A stretch of 50,596 nt of DNA from Stenotrophomonas lacuserhaii (GCF_014836545.1 NZ_JACSQS010000004.1:67114-117709), one strand, 5' to 3'; counted from the stretch's first letter, positions 1-10,014 are shown. The notes: generated from the letters alone by a model not told the origin. Made by a program: numbers and translations.

Positions 1-80
<80 letters not shown>

Positions 81-1145
81 TCAGCCCTGCAGTCGTTCGA
101 GCACTGCTGCAGTGGCCTGCGTGGTGGACACCGCGCTGCCGGCGACAGCGAGATCCGCAGTGAACACACCTGCATCCAGCGCCGCGTGCACGGCCGCTTC
201 AACCGCCGCGGCCTCGGCTTCCAGGCCCAACGAATGGCGCAGCAGCATCGCCGCGCTGAAGATCGTCGCGTAGGGATTGGCGATGCCCTTGCCGGCGATG
301 TCCGGCGCCGAACCGTGGATCGGCTCGTAGATGCCGACCGAACCGGGCTCGCCCAGCGATGCCGACGGCAGCAGGCCCAGCGACCCGGCCAGCATCGAGG
401 CTTCATCGGTCAGGATGTCGCCGAACATGTTCTCGGTCACGATCACGTCGTACTCGCGTGGCTTGGCCAGCAGGTGCATGGCCATCGAATCGACCAGCTG
501 GTGTTCCAGCGCTACGTCGGGGAACTCATCGCGGCCCAGCCGGGTGGCAACGTCGCGCCACAGCCGCGAGGTTTCCAGTACGTTGGCCTTGTCCACCGAG
601 GTGACTCTGCCACGGCGCTGGCGGGCCAGCTGGAAGGCGCTGCGCAGCACCCGCTCGATTTCCACCACGCTGTAACTGCACAGGTCACTGGCGGCGTCCG
701 CAGTGCGGGTTTTTTCGCCGAAGTAGATGCCACCGGTCAGTTCGCGCACCACCACGAAGTCGACGCCGCGCAGCAGTTCGGCTTTGATCGGCGAGGCGCC
801 CAGTGCCGCTTCATGGGTGCGCACCGGGCGCAGGTTGGCGTACAGGCCGAGTGCGCGGCGGATCGCCAGCAGACCTTGTTCCGGACGTACCTTCGCATTC
901 GGGTCGGACCACTTCGGGCCGCCCACCGCGCCCAGCAGGATCGCGTCCGCCGCCCGGCAGGCGTCCAGCGTGCTGGCCGGCAGCGGTTCGCCGTGGCGGT
1001 CGATGGCAATGCCGCCGATGTCATGCTCGTTGAAGTTGAAGGTGTGGTTGAAGCGGGTGGCGACAGCTTCCAGCACGGCCACGGCGGCGGCGGCCACTTC
1101 CGGGCCGATGCCATCACCGGGCAGTACGACGATCTCAGCGTGCAT
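81..1145 (-). CDS. leuB: 3-isopropylmalate dehydrogenase
   Basis: Oxidises and decarboxylates 3-isopropylmalate to 2-oxoisocaproate with NAD+, the third step of leucine synthesis, in the cytoplasm. The 354-residue product has the usual family length. It starts [17 protein letters not shown], carries the family signature around [19 protein letters not shown], and has the [10 protein letters not shown] substrate/NAD loop. The reading frame stays open 40 codons further upstream, but those codons overlap leuD and do not look like LeuB, so the ATG at 1145 is chosen. That start lies inside the leuD 3' end (11-nt overlap), which suggests translational coupling. It is the last gene of the branched-chain operon, and no terminator is visible before the contig ends. 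Confidence 0.97.
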   Translation of the reverse strand: MHAEIVVLPGDGIGPEVAAAAVAVLEAVATRFNHTFNFNEHDIGGIAIDRHGEPLPASTLDACRAADAILLGAVGGPKWSDPNAKVRPEQGLLAIRRALGLYANLRPVRTHEAALGASPIKAELLRGVDFVVVRELTGGIYFGEKTRTADAASDLCSYSVVEIERVLRSAFQLARQRRGRVTSVDKANVLETSRLWRDVATRLGRDEFPDVALEHQLVDSMAMHLLAKPREYDVIVTENMFGDILTDEASMLAGSLGLLPSASLGEPGSVGIYEPIHGSAPDIAGKGIANPYATIFSAAMLLRHSLGLEAEAAAVEAAVHAALDAGVFTADLAVAGSAVSTTQATAAVLERLQG

Positions 1146-1713
1146 GTTCAGTCTCGTAACGTTCGATTTCGGGGACGCGCCCCAGCAGGTAACCCAGCTG
1201 GTCGACACCTTCCAGCAGGCAGGTCTGCGAAAAACCATCCAGCGGGAAAGTGTAGACGCGGCCATCGGGCGTGCGCAGCTCGCGCGCGGCGATGTCCAGG
1301 GTCAGCACGTCATCCGGGCGCTGCATCAGCGCCTGTACGTCGGCCTCGTCGAGCACCACCGGCAGCAGGCCGTTCTTCAGCGAATTGCCACGGAAGATAT
1401 CGGCGATCTCGCTGCTGACGATGGCGCGCAGGCCGAGGTCGGTCAGTGCCCATGGCGCGTGTTCGCGCGAGGAGCCGCAGCCGAAGTTGCGGCCCGCCAG
1501 CAGGATGCTGCGGCCGGCGTTATGCGGCTGGTTGAAGGCGAAGTCGGCATTGGGCGTGCCATCGGCGGTCCAGCGCCAGTCGTTGAACGCGTTGCGGCCC
1601 AGGCCGGCACGTTCGGTGGTGGACAGGAAACGCGCCGGGATGATCTGGTCGGTGTCGATGTTGGTCTGGCGCAACACCACGCTGGCCGACGCCAGGGTGC
1701 GGAAGCCGCTCAT
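1135..1713 (-). CDS. leuD: 3-isopropylmalate dehydratase small subunit
   Basis: Small (swivel-domain) subunit of isopropylmalate isomerase. With LeuC it interconverts 2- and 3-isopropylmalate. The 192-residue protein shows the LeuD hallmarks: [13 protein letters not shown] near the N-terminus and [15 protein letters not shown] in the middle. Its ATG overlaps the leuC stop by one base (TGATG) and its own end overlaps leuB by 11 nt, so leuC, leuD and leuB are probably translated as a coupled set. Confidence 0.97.
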   Translation of the reverse strand: MSGFRTLASASVVLRQTNIDTDQIIPARFLSTTERAGLGRNAFNDWRWTADGTPNADFAFNQPHNAGRSILLAGRNFGCGSSREHAPWALTDLGLRAIVSSEIADIFRGNSLKNGLLPVVLDEADVQALMQRPDDVLTLDIAARELRTPDGRVYTFPLDGFSQTCLLEGVDQLGYLLGRVPEIERYETEHAR

Positions 1714-3131
1714 CAGGCCACCTCCTGGTTGAACAGATCACGGGTATCGGCGACGCGGCCATTGACGGCCGCCCACGCGGCGGTCATCGGCGAGGCCAGC
1801 AAAGTGCGCGAGCCCGGGCCCTGGCGGCCCTCGAAATTGCGGTTGCTGGTGCTCACCGCCAGCTGGCCCGGTGCTACCAGATCGCCGTTCATCGCAATGC
1901 ACATCGAGCAGCCGGGCTCGCGCCATTCGGCACCGGCGGCGCGCACGATGGCATCGATGCCTTCGGCCTCAGCCTGGCGCTTGACGATTTCCGAGCCCGG
2001 CACGACCAGCATGCGCACGTGATCGGCTACCTGCCGGCCACGCAGCACCTGGGCGACTTCACGCATGTCACTCAGCCGCCCATTGGTGCAGGACCCCACG
2101 AACACCACGTCCACCGGCGTCCCCTTGAGGGTGTCGCCGGCATGCAGCTGCATGTAGTCCAGGCCCTTCTGTGCAGCGGCATCGTTGGCCGCCGGGATCG
2201 GCGCGTCCACAGCGATCGCGGTACCTGGATGGGTGCCCCAGGTGAGGGTCGGACGGATGTCGGCCGCGTTGATCGAAACCTCTGCATCGAAGCGTGCGCC
2301 GTCATCGCTGCGCAGCTGCGACCAGCGCGCCACGGCGGCATCGAAGTCGGCACCCTTCGGCCCGCGCGGGGTGGCGGCCACCCAGTCAAAGGTGACCTGG
2401 TCGGGGGCCACCATGCCGGCGCGTGCACCGGCTTCGATGGACATGTTGCACAGGGTCATGCGCTGCTCCATGTCCATCGCCGCGATGGTACTGCCGCGGA
2501 ACTCCAGCACATGGCCGGTGCCGCCGTTGACCCCGATCACGCCGATGATGTGCAGCACCACGTCCTTGGCGCCGACGCCGGCCGGCAGCGCGCCGTCCAC
2601 GGTGATCGCCATGGTCTTCGCCTTGCGCTGCAGCAGGCACTGGGTGGCCAGCACGTGGCCGACTTCACTGGTGCCGATGCCGAACGCCAGCGAACCGAAC
2701 GCACCATGGGTGGAGGTATGGCTGTCGCCGCAGACGATGGTCATGCCGGGCAGGGTGAAGCCCTGTTCCGGCGCGATGACATGCACGATGCCGCGGTCGG
2801 CCGAGGCCATGTCGAACAGTTCCACGCCGTACTCGGCGCAGTTGCTGGCCAGCATCGCCACCTGGGCTTCGGAGGCCGCGCTGGCATAGGGCAGGGAGCC
2901 ATCGGCGCGCGCGGGCAGCGTCGGCGTGGAATGGTCCATGGTGCCCTTGGTGCGGTCCGGCCGGCGCGGCGACAGGCCGCGTTCGCGCAGCTCGGTGAAG
3001 GCCTGTGGCGAAGTCACTTCGTGGATCAGGTGCAGGTCGATGTACAGCACGGCGGGCGCGCTGTCGGATTCGGGGACGACCACGTGGGCGTCCCACAGTT
3101 TGTCGTACAGGGTGCTGGGTGCGGGGGTCAT
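1713..3131 (-). CDS. leuC: 3-isopropylmalate dehydratase large subunit
   Basis: Large [4Fe-4S] subunit of isopropylmalate isomerase, an aconitase relative. The 472 residues match the family length. The start [12 protein letters not shown] and the block [17 protein letters not shown] are typical, and the three cluster cysteines are at about 348 (SCTNG), 408 and 411 (GCSMC). The gene follows the methyltransferase after 62 nt and is the only gene in the leu half with a clear intergenic gap in front. A CCAGG about 9 nt before the ATG could serve as ribosome binding site. The stop overlaps the leuD start by one base. Confidence 0.97.
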   Translation of the reverse strand: MTPAPSTLYDKLWDAHVVVPESDSAPAVLYIDLHLIHEVTSPQAFTELRERGLSPRRPDRTKGTMDHSTPTLPARADGSLPYASAASEAQVAMLASNCAEYGVELFDMASADRGIVHVIAPEQGFTLPGMTIVCGDSHTSTHGAFGSLAFGIGTSEVGHVLATQCLLQRKAKTMAITVDGALPAGVGAKDVVLHIIGVIGVNGGTGHVLEFRGSTIAAMDMEQRMTLCNMSIEAGARAGMVAPDQVTFDWVAATPRGPKGADFDAAVARWSQLRSDDGARFDAEVSINAADIRPTLTWGTHPGTAIAVDAPIPAANDAAAQKGLDYMQLHAGDTLKGTPVDVVFVGSCTNGRLSDMREVAQVLRGRQVADHVRMLVVPGSEIVKRQAEAEGIDAIVRAAGAEWREPGCSMCIAMNGDLVAPGQLAVSTSNRNFEGRQGPGSRTLLASPMTAAWAAVNGRVADTRDLFNQEVA

Positions 3132-3193
3132 GCGATGGCCTGGCAGGAAGGTGCGATGAAGAACATCAGGGGTAATCGGGAGGAGGTCAACAC

Positions 3194-3967
3194 TCAGCGG
3201 CGACGCGCAAGCACGCGCAGCCGCACATGGTCGGCGAGCGGCAGGCCCGACGCATCACGTGGCAGGTCCGCCAGCAGTGCTTCGGCGGCACCACGCATGC
3301 GACAGGCAGTCGTGCTGTCCAGGTCGGCCAGCAACGGCGCGGCGAACACCCGCAGCCAACCCGCGATGCCGGTGGGCAGCGGCGTGGGGCGCTCCACGCG
3401 CTCGGCGAACTGCACGTGGAAGCCATGCTGGCGCAGCCGGTCGCTGTAGGCTTCCACGGTGGGAAAGTACCAGCTGAACGCGCTTTCGCCGTGGCCGTGC
3501 GCCACGCGGGCGGCCTGCACGGCACCGACGATGGCGGCGACGTTGCCATCGCCACCGAACTCGGCGACCAGGCGTCCGCCGGGTTTCAATGCACGCCGCA
3601 CACCAGCCAGTACGCGGTCCGGCTCGCGCATCCAGTGCAGCGCGGCGTTGCTGAACACTGCATCGAATTCGCCATCGAAGGCCAGCGCATGGCCGTCCAT
3701 GACCTGCGCATCGACCCCGCGTGCGCGCGCGGCGATCACCAGCTCGGGCGAGGCGTCCACGCCGATCACCTGCGCGCCGGTCAGTGCCAGTTCGGTGCTG
3801 AGCACGCCGTCGCCACAGCCGAGGTCGAGGACCCGTTCACCCCGCCGCGCATCGAGCAGGCGCGCGATCGCGCTGCCCAGCACCGGCACGAAGCCGGCGT
3901 CGATGGCGTAATCCTGGGCATTCCAGGTCTGGCCGGCGTCGATGCCGACGGAGGTGAAAGCGCTCAT
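3194..3967 (-). CDS. class I SAM-dependent methyltransferase
   Basis: A 257-residue protein with a Methyltransf_11/25-type Rossmann fold. Motif I is VLDLGCGDG (about residues 45-53), the acidic end of strand 2 is VIGVDAS, motif II is [12 protein letters not shown], and motif III is [15 protein letters not shown]. The substrate cannot be told from sequence; the closest general resemblance is to trans-aconitate/malonyl-ACP-type small-molecule methyltransferases. It lies 10 nt after leuA and 62 nt before leuC on the same strand, so it is almost certainly co-transcribed with the branched-chain operon although no standard step of that pathway needs a methyl transfer. The ATG at 3967 (MSAFTSVG) is preferred; upstream in-frame codons overlap the leuA end in another frame. 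Confidence 0.85.
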   Translation of the reverse strand: MSAFTSVGIDAGQTWNAQDYAIDAGFVPVLGSAIARLLDARRGERVLDLGCGDGVLSTELALTGAQVIGVDASPELVIAARARGVDAQVMDGHALAFDGEFDAVFSNAALHWMREPDRVLAGVRRALKPGGRLVAEFGGDGNVAAIVGAVQAARVAHGHGESAFSWYFPTVEAYSDRLRQHGFHVQFAERVERPTPLPTGIAGWLRVFAAPLLADLDSTTACRMRGAAEALLADLPRDASGLPLADHVRLRVLARRR

Positions 3968-3977
3968 GCTGGGATAC

Positions 3978-5561
3978 TCAGGCGTGGGCCGCCGCAGCGG
4001 CGGTGTCAGGGGCGGCAGTGGCTTCGCGCTGGCGCAGCAGGCGGTTGGCGACGTCCAGCCAGGCCAATGCCGAGGCCTCGATGATGTCGCGGCTGGTGCC
4101 GGTGCCTTCGAAGACGTCCTCGCCACTGCGTACGCTCAGGTTGGCCTCGCCGCGTGCGTCCGCGCCGATGCCTACGCTGTGCACCTGGTAGCTGTCCAGC
4201 TGCAGGCTGACGCCGGTGGCCGAAGACAGGGCACCGAACAGCGCATCCACCGGGCCATCGCCCTGTGCGGTTTCGGCCACCCGGTTGCCATCCGGATCGG
4301 ACAGTTCGACCAGTGCATTGGCACGGCTGCCGACATCGCTGATGGTCATCGAGGCCAGACGGTAGCCCGGGGTGCTGGCGCCGCCCTGCATCAGGGTCTG
4401 CAGGTCCGCATCGGTGACCACGCGCTGCTGCTCGCACAGCGACTTGAACTGTTCAAACACCAATTTCAGTTCTTCTTCTTCCAGCCAGAAGCCCAGTGCA
4501 CGCAGGCGCGCCTCGACCGCGGCGCGGCCGCTGTGGCGGCCAAGCACCATCTGCGAGTCTTCCCAGCCCACGTCTTCCGGGCGCATGATTTCGTAGGTGC
4601 CGCGGTGGCGCAGCATGCCGTGCTGGTGGATGCCGGATTCGTGGGCGAAGGCGTTCGCACCGACGATTGCCTTGTTGCGCTGTACGGGCATGCCGACCAG
4701 CCGCTGCAGCAGCTGCGAGGTACCGACGATGCGCGGGGTGTTGATGGATGTGTCCTGCTCGTAGAAGGCCTGGCGCACCTTCAGCACCATGGCGATCTCT
4801 TCCAGCGAGCAGTTGCCGGCGCGCTCGCCGATGCCGTTGACGGTGCATTCGACCTGGCGGGCGCCGCCTTCGATGGCGGCCAGCGAATTGGCCACGGCCA
4901 GGCCCAGGTCGTTGTGGCAGTGCGTGCTGAAGATCACCTGCCCGGCACCGCTGACATCGGCGACGCCGGCGATGACCTGCTGGAACATCGCGCGGATTTC
5001 CTCCGGCGTGGTGAAGCCGACCGTGTCCGGCAGGTTGATGGTGGTGGCGCCGGCGGCGATCGCCACGCGTGACACTTCGATCAGGTAGTCCAGTTCGGTG
5101 CGGGTGGCGTCCTCGGCGGAAAACTCGACATCATCAATGTACGAACGCGCCAGCGCGACGTGCTTGTGCACCGATTCCAGCACCTGCTCGCGGCTCATGC
5201 GCAGCTTGTGCTCGCGGTGCAGCGGGCTGGTGGACAGGAATACGTGTAGGCGCGGGTGCGCGGCTGCGTCCAGCGAGCGCGCCGAGGTTTCGATGTCGCC
5301 GGCCAGGCAGCGCGACAGCACCGCCAGGATCGGGCGCTGCACTTCGCGACCGATCATCGTCATCGCCTCGCGGTCGGATTGGGAGCTGGCCGGGAATCCG
5401 GTTTCGATCACGTCCACGCCCAGCTCGTCCAGCGCACGCGCCATGACCAGCTTCTGCTGCGGGCTCATGCTGCAGCCGGGCGACTGTTCGCCATCGCGCA
5501 GGGTGGTGTCGAAGATGCGGATGCGCGGCTGGGTAATTCGTTCGTTGGTCGGCGTGGTCAT
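3978..5561 (-). CDS. leuA: 2-isopropylmalate synthase
   Basis: Condenses acetyl-CoA with 2-oxoisovalerate, the committed step to leucine. The 527-residue product has the HMGL-like TIM barrel with [16 protein letters not shown] near the N-terminus and the metal-binding [14 protein letters not shown]. The linker HESGIHQHG is followed by a complete C-terminal LeuA dimer/regulatory domain (roughly 390-527), which in the family binds leucine for feedback inhibition. The ATG at 5561 gives [18 protein letters not shown]. It overlaps the ilvA stop as ATGA, pointing to translational coupling. About 120 upstream in-frame codons lie opposite ilvA and are not part of the protein. Confidence 0.97.
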   Translation of the reverse strand: MTTPTNERITQPRIRIFDTTLRDGEQSPGCSMSPQQKLVMARALDELGVDVIETGFPASSQSDREAMTMIGREVQRPILAVLSRCLAGDIETSARSLDAAAHPRLHVFLSTSPLHREHKLRMSREQVLESVHKHVALARSYIDDVEFSAEDATRTELDYLIEVSRVAIAAGATTINLPDTVGFTTPEEIRAMFQQVIAGVADVSGAGQVIFSTHCHNDLGLAVANSLAAIEGGARQVECTVNGIGERAGNCSLEEIAMVLKVRQAFYEQDTSINTPRIVGTSQLLQRLVGMPVQRNKAIVGANAFAHESGIHQHGMLRHRGTYEIMRPEDVGWEDSQMVLGRHSGRAAVEARLRALGFWLEEEELKLVFEQFKSLCEQQRVVTDADLQTLMQGGASTPGYRLASMTISDVGSRANALVELSDPDGNRVAETAQGDGPVDALFGALSSATGVSLQLDSYQVHSVGIGADARGEANLSVRSGEDVFEGTGTSRDIIEASALAWLDVANRLLRQREATAAPDTAAAAAHA

Positions 5562-6658
5562 GGGGAAGTCTCCTCGACAGCGGGCAGTGCGGCGTGCAGG
5601 TGGGAAGGGGAAGAAGCAGGTTTCAACGCAGGCGGTGCGACCGCCATGGCGGGCGTTCGCAGGGTTTCGGGGCGGCGCCGGCGCGGTTTGCGCGGGGCGC
5701 GTGGGCGCACGTCGGTGAGCAGGCCGGCCAGTACCGAGGCGTCGATGTTGCCGCCGGAGACGACCGCGAACTTGCGGCGTCCGGCAACCCGGCGACCGGC
5801 GGCCAGGGCCAGTGCGCCGGCGCCTTCGGCAATCAGGTTTTCTTCCAGCGCCAGCCGCACCAGCGTCTCGCGCAGCTCGGCTTCGCGCACGATCACCACG
5901 TCGTCCAGCAGCGAGGCGCACAGGCGGCGGGTCAGGAAACCGGGGATCTTCACCCGCACGCCGTCGGCCAGCGAGGGCACCGGGGCAATCGGGCGGACGT
6001 CGCCGCGGATCGCGCGGGCCATCGAGTCCACGCCTTCGACCTGCGCGCCGACGATGCGTACGCCCTGCGATTTCAGCGCCAGGGCGACACCGGAGGCCAG
6101 GCCGCCGCCGCCGATGGGCACGATCACCACGTCCGGCGAATGGGGGGCCAGTTCGATGCCGACCGTGCCCTGGCCGGCGATGACATCGGCATCGTCGAAG
6201 GCGGACAGGAAGCGGTAGTCATGGCGCTGGGCCAGTTCCACCGCGAAGGCCCAGGCGTCGTCGTAGCTCTCGCCATGCTGGCGCACGGTGGCGCCCCAGT
6301 GGGCGACGCCGGCGATCTTGTTGGCCGGCGCGCCGTGCGGCATGACGGTGATCGCCTGCACGCCCAGCCGATGCGCGGCCCAGGCCACGCCCTGGGCGTG
6401 GTTGCCGGCAGAGGCGCAGATGATCGGACGCAGGTCGCCGCGCTCGCGGCCGGCCAGCAGTGCATTGAGCGCGCCGCGGACCTTGTAGGAGCCGGTACGC
6501 TGCAGGTTTTCCAGCTTCAGCCAGGTGCCGAAGCGTTCGGCGTGATGCAGCGGCGTGGGCGGCAGGAAGCGGCGCAGGCGGGCCTGCGCGGCCAGCACGT
6601 CGGCGACGGTTACATCGCCTACGTCAGGTTCGGTGCCGGCGCGGTCAGCGGCAGGCAT
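5558..6658 (-). CDS. ilvA: threonine dehydratase without regulatory ACT domain
   Basis: PLP enzyme that deaminates L-threonine to 2-oxobutyrate, the entry step to isoleucine. The PLP lysine is K59 in [15 protein letters not shown] and the phosphate-binding GGGGLASG are both present, and the catalytic domain ends near residue 315 ([12 protein letters not shown]). Biosynthetic IlvA of E. coli is about 514 residues with two C-terminal ACT-like domains. This 366-residue protein instead ends in a low-complexity basic tail ([12 protein letters not shown], then a Pro/Ala-rich stretch). It therefore has the size of a catabolic dehydratase but sits in a biosynthetic operon between ilvM and leuA. Confidence 0.93.
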   Translation of the reverse strand: MPAADRAGTEPDVGDVTVADVLAAQARLRRFLPPTPLHHAERFGTWLKLENLQRTGSYKVRGALNALLAGRERGDLRPIICASAGNHAQGVAWAAHRLGVQAITVMPHGAPANKIAGVAHWGATVRQHGESYDDAWAFAVELAQRHDYRFLSAFDDADVIAGQGTVGIELAPHSPDVVIVPIGGGGLASGVALALKSQGVRIVGAQVEGVDSMARAIRGDVRPIAPVPSLADGVRVKIPGFLTRRLCASLLDDVVIVREAELRETLVRLALEENLIAEGAGALALAAGRRVAGRRKFAVVSGGNIDASVLAGLLTDVRPRAPRKPRRRRPETLRTPAMAVAPPALKPASSPSHLHAALPAVEETSP

Positions 6659-6745
6659 GGTGGACCACGCGTTGTGCGCACGGCCACGACGACGGGCGCC
6701 GAAGAAGACGCCTCCGTGCCGGCACCGCTTGCACGGTACGGGCGT

Positions 6746-6997
6746 TCATGCGGCTGCTCCCTGCAGTTCGGTCACCTGCACCGATACGCAGTCGTAGATT
6801 TTTTCGATCTGCCGGCACAGGGTTTCCGGCGGACGGGTACCATCCACCACCAGCTGCAGGTGCCAACGGCCCTGGTCATCGGCATCGGGTGCACCGTGGA
6901 TGGCGCGCGGGGCGAAGCCGCGTCGCTCGGCCATGCCGATCACGCGCAGCAGCGCGCCTTCGGCCGGATGCAGCACCAGGTCAAGCCGGTATTGCAT
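6746..6997 (-). CDS. ilvM: acetolactate synthase regulatory subunit, IlvM-like ACT protein
   Basis: An 83-residue single-ACT-domain protein (MQYRLDLVLHPAEGALLRV, then IEKIYDCVSVQV near the end). Its size and place right after ilvG match the small subunit of acetohydroxyacid synthase II. It probably stabilises and activates IlvG. The ATG lies 17 nt inside the ilvG 3' end, so translation is coupled. Its stop forms ATGA with an out-of-frame ATG at 6749 that opens a 34-codon frame running into ilvA. An alternative role as the missing regulatory domain of the short IlvA is possible but unproven. Confidence 0.85.
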   Translation of the reverse strand: MQYRLDLVLHPAEGALLRVIGMAERRGFAPRAIHGAPDADDQGRWHLQLVVDGTRPPETLCRQIEKIYDCVSVQVTELQGAAA

Positions 6998-8717
6998 TGG
7001 GAGCCTCCTGGCTGACATGGGCGGGGTTGGCTTCCAGCATCGTGCTGTTGGCGGTGTTGGGCGGCACCAGCGGCCACACATTGGCGCGCGCATCGATGGC
7101 CACGTGCAGCAGCGCCGGGCCGGGTTCGGCCAGCAGCGCCGCCAGCCCACCTTCCACGTCGTCACGCGCGTCGATGCGGGTGGCGGCGATGCCGAACACC
7201 TTGGCCAGCGCGACGAAGTCCGGGTTGTCGGACAGGTCGATCTCGCTGTAGCGCTCGGCAAAGAACAGTTCCTGCCACTGCCGGACCATGCCCAGCGAGC
7301 TGTTGTCCAGCAGCACGATCTTTACCGGCAGGCGACAGCGCGCGATGGTGGTCAGCTCCTGCACGTTCATCATGAAGCTGCCATCGCCGGAGACCAGCAC
7401 CACGGTGCGCTCGGGGCAGGCGAACTGCGCGCCCATTGCCGCCGGCAGGCCGAAGCCCATCGTGCCCAGCGCGCCGCTGGTCAGGTGGTTGCGCGGGTGG
7501 TTGAAGCGGCAGTGCTGGGCCACCCACATCTGGTGCTGGCCGACATCACAGGCGATCACCGCATCGGCCGGCGCCAACTCGCTCAGTCGCTTCAGCAGCG
7601 CGGGCGCGTAGATGTGCTTGCCCGGTGCGTCGTAGCGGGCAATGAACTTCTCGCGGTGCTGCGCGCAGCGGTTGCGCCAGGCGGACTGGGTGGCCGGCGG
7701 TGCCGGGAAGGCGGCGTGCAGGGCGCGGATGGCCTGGGCCACATTGCCGGGGACGGCGACGTCGGCGGTACGCAGCTTAGAGATTTCATAGGCGTCGGCA
7801 TCGATGTGCACAACGCGCGCGAAGGGCGCGAACTCGGTCAGCTTGCCGGTGGCGCGGTCATCGAAGCGCGCGCCCAGCACCAGCAGCAGGTCGGCTTCCT
7901 GCACGGCCATGTTGGCCGCGCGGGTGCCATGCATGCCCAGCATGCCCAGCGATTGCGGGTGTCCTGCCGGCAGTGCTCCCAGGCCACGCAGGGTCAGCAC
8001 GGTGGGTATGCCGCTGGCCGCGGCGAAATCGCGCAGCGCATCGACGGCGTCACCCAGTGCGATGCCGCCGCCGGCGTAGATCACCGGCTTTTCCGCGCCT
8101 GCAATGGCGGCGATGGCATCGGCGATGGCCTGCCCGGTCGGCGCAGGCGGTGCCTCCACCGTGGCCGGGACATGGGCCGGCAGATGGCTGGCATCGGCGA
8201 CCTGGACATCCTTGGGCAGATCGATCAGCACCGGGCCGGGGCGGCCTTCGCGCGCGATGCGGAACGCCTCGGCGACCACGCGCGGCAGGTCATCCACGCT
8301 GCGCACCAGCCAGCTGTGCTTGACGATCGGCAGGGTCAGTCCGAACACGTCCAGTTCCTGGAACGCATCGGTACCCAGCAACGGCGTGGCGACCTGGCCG
8401 GTGATGCAGACCATCGGCACCGAATCCAGCATCGCATCGGCGATGCCGGTGACCAGGTTGGAAGCGCCCGGGCCGGAAGTGGCGATGCACACGCCGACCC
8501 GGCCACTGGCACGCGCAAAGCCGTTGGCAGCCAACGCGGCGCCCTGCTCGTGGCGCACCAGCACGTGCTTCAACCGCGAATCCACCAGGGCGTCGTAGAA
8601 CGGCATGATCGTACCGCCTGGATAGCCGAACAGCGTCTGCACGCCTTCGGCCTCCAGTGCCTGGGTCAGCCAGCGCGCGCCGTTGGGCGGCGCGCTGCGT
8701 TGTGCGGGGATGTTCAT
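6981..8717 (-). CDS. ilvG: acetolactate synthase catalytic subunit
   Basis: Thiamine-diphosphate and FAD enzyme that condenses pyruvate with pyruvate or 2-oxobutyrate, the first common step to valine/leucine and isoleucine. The 578-residue protein has all family landmarks. The catalytic glutamate is E57 (VRHEQGA), the FAD/central domain includes GGGIALGD and LGARFDDRATG, and the ThDP-Mg motif is GDGSFMMN at 444-451. The loop DNSSLGMVRQWQELFF follows. The ATG at 8717 has an AAGG Shine-Dalgarno. It begins 39 nt after ilvC and overlaps ilvM. With the small ACT partner, the pair resembles the IlvGM isozyme. Confidence 0.96.
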   Translation of the reverse strand: MNIPAQRSAPPNGARWLTQALEAEGVQTLFGYPGGTIMPFYDALVDSRLKHVLVRHEQGAALAANGFARASGRVGVCIATSGPGASNLVTGIADAMLDSVPMVCITGQVATPLLGTDAFQELDVFGLTLPIVKHSWLVRSVDDLPRVVAEAFRIAREGRPGPVLIDLPKDVQVADASHLPAHVPATVEAPPAPTGQAIADAIAAIAGAEKPVIYAGGGIALGDAVDALRDFAAASGIPTVLTLRGLGALPAGHPQSLGMLGMHGTRAANMAVQEADLLLVLGARFDDRATGKLTEFAPFARVVHIDADAYEISKLRTADVAVPGNVAQAIRALHAAFPAPPATQSAWRNRCAQHREKFIARYDAPGKHIYAPALLKRLSELAPADAVIACDVGQHQMWVAQHCRFNHPRNHLTSGALGTMGFGLPAAMGAQFACPERTVVLVSGDGSFMMNVQELTTIARCRLPVKIVLLDNSSLGMVRQWQELFFAERYSEIDLSDNPDFVALAKVFGIAATRIDARDDVEGGLAALLAEPGPALLHVAIDARANVWPLVPPNTANSTMLEANPAHVSQEAPNAIPA

Positions 8718-8756
8718 GGGGAACCTTGCAGAGCGGGTGGGGGAGGGCTGCGTGGA

Positions 8757-9731
8757 TTACGCAGCCTGGCCTTGCAGCCAGACCATCTTGGCGCGCAGTT
8801 CCTTGCCTACCTTCTCGATCGGGTGGTCCAGGTCGGCCTGCTTGAACTTGTTGTAGTTCGGCAGCCCCGCTTCGTACTCGGCAACCCAGTTCTTGGTGAA
8901 CGTACCGTCCTGGATGTCCTTCAGGACCTCCTTCATGCGCTCCTTGGTGCCGGCGTCGATGACCCGCGGGCCGCTGACGTAGTCCCCGTACTGCGCGGTT
9001 TCAGAGATGAACTCCAGCATCCGCGAGATGCCGCCTTCGTAGAACAGGTCCACGATCAGCTTCAGTTCGTGCAGCACTTCGTAGTACGCGATTTCCGGCT
9101 GGTAACCGGCTTCCACCAGCGTTTCGAAACCGGCCTGCACCAGCGCCGAGGCGCCGCCGCACAGCACTGCCTGTTCGCCGAACAGATCGGTTTCGGTCTC
9201 TTCCTTGAACGTGGTCTGGATCAGGTTGGCACGCGCGCCGCCCAGGCCGGTGGCATAGGCCAGCGCATGCTTGGCGGCGTTTCCGCTCTTGTCCTGGTGC
9301 ACGGCCCAGATGCACGGCACGCCGCGGCCGATTTCGTATTCGCGGCGGACCAGCGCGCCCGGGCCCTTCGGCGCGACCAGCACCACGTCCAGGTCGTCGC
9401 GCGGGGTGATCATGTCGAAGTGGACGTTCAGGCCGTGCGCGAACAGCAGCACCGCGCCCTGTTTCATGTTCGGTGCCAGCACGTCTTCGTACAGCTTCTT
9501 CTGCACCATGTCCGGGGTCAGCACGGCGACCAGGTCGGCATCCTTCACTGCCTCGGCCGGTGCCTTGACGGTGAAGCCATCGGCCTGGGCCTTGACTTCG
9601 GTCGGGCCGCCGGGCCGCAGGCCCACCACCACGTCGAAGCCGGATTCACGCAGGTTCAGTGCGTGCGCGCGGCCCTGGCTGCCGTAGCCGACGACAGCGA
9701 TCTTGGTCTGGGGCAGGTCGTTGGTGCTCAT
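8757..9731 (-). CDS. ilvC: ketol-acid reductoisomerase, class I
   Basis: NADPH-dependent isomeroreductase acting on acetolactate and acetohydroxybutyrate. The 324-residue length marks the short class I form. The dinucleotide motif GYGSQG is at 15-20, FAHGLNVHF at 97-105, and the Mg ligands D182 and E186 lie in [13 protein letters not shown]. It ends with a normal class I C-terminal domain. The ATG at 9731 is preceded by AAGGAACC. The frame is open further upstream through the attenuator, which is not coding. It is the first structural gene after the leader, so transcripts that pass the terminator at 9793-9824 read straight into it. Confidence 0.97.
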   Translation of the reverse strand: MSTNDLPQTKIAVVGYGSQGRAHALNLRESGFDVVVGLRPGGPTEVKAQADGFTVKAPAEAVKDADLVAVLTPDMVQKKLYEDVLAPNMKQGAVLLFAHGLNVHFDMITPRDDLDVVLVAPKGPGALVRREYEIGRGVPCIWAVHQDKSGNAAKHALAYATGLGGARANLIQTTFKEETETDLFGEQAVLCGGASALVQAGFETLVEAGYQPEIAYYEVLHELKLIVDLFYEGGISRMLEFISETAQYGDYVSGPRVIDAGTKERMKEVLKDIQDGTFTKNWVAEYEAGLPNYNKFKQADLDHPIEKVGKELRAKMVWLQGQAA

Positions 9732-9792
9732 CGTGGTGGTTCCTTGCAGAGGGGTCGGGTGAGGAGGAAGGGTGTTGCCATGTTCTGAAACG

Positions 9793-9824
9793 AAAAAACC
9801 CGCGCCGGGACCGGTGCGGGTTTT
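9793..9824 (-). terminator. Attenuator (intrinsic terminator) of the ilv-leu operon
   Basis: Read leftward, the sequence folds into a stem AACCCGC / GCGGGTT with an inner CCGG / CCGG pairing, then six T residues. It lies 26 nt after the leader-peptide stop and about 60 nt before ilvC. The leader-side GCGGG (complement of 9866-9870) could pair with the CCCGC of the 5' arm to form an antiterminator. That pairing is an inference. Confidence 0.85.
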
Positions 9825-9849
9825 GATCGAGTACCTGTGTGTCTGTTGC

Positions 9850-9978
9850 TTACACGCTGGCTCGTCCCGCTCCGGTGGGCTGGCTAATAAGTACGAGTAC
9901 GAGGAGCGAACGCAGCGAGGCGGCGCCGATGGCGGCGGGCTCGAAGTTCGTTGGCGGTGGCGTGTGGCGCTGCAACAT
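9850..9978 (-). CDS. Branched-chain leader peptide (attenuation)
   Basis: A short frame ending [20 protein letters not shown], just upstream of an intrinsic terminator and ilvC. Residues 25-31 are Leu-Leu-Val-Leu-Val-Leu-Ile, encoded at 9886-9906 by CTC CTC GTA CTC GTA CTT ATT. Consecutive codons for exactly the three products of the operon are the mark of ribosome-mediated attenuation: stalling when charged tRNAs are scarce favours an antiterminator. The ATG at 9978 gives 42 residues. Its ribosome binding site is weak and the real start could be closer to the control codons. Confidence 0.8.
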   Translation of the reverse strand: MLQRHTPPPTNFEPAAIGAASLRSLLVLVLISQPTGAGRASV

Positions 9979-9984
9979 GGGTCC

Positions 9985-10014
9985 GAGGAAAACATGCGGG
10001 CCAAGGTGTGTCAA
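9985..10014 (-). promoter_or_regulatory. Candidate promoter of the ilv-leu operon
   Basis: Read leftward there is a perfect -35 hexamer TTGACA (10014 to 10009). The -10 is poor; TGTTTT about 14 nt further is the best available. Transcription from here would start very close to the leader ATG. Between this site and the ggt start (10015-10241) no gene or other clear signal is seen. Confidence 0.4.

Noticed and set aside
3978..5921. Extended LeuA of 647 residues starting inside ilvA
   Set aside because: The first 120 residues are Arg/Ala-rich and overlap ilvA in another frame; the family starts at the ATG at 5561.
6900..9788. A 962-codon open frame on the plus strand opposite ilvG and ilvC
   Set aside because: It is antisense to two well-conserved enzymes, with His/Gln/Arg-rich low-quality composition and no domain. 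High GC content leaves such shadow frames open.
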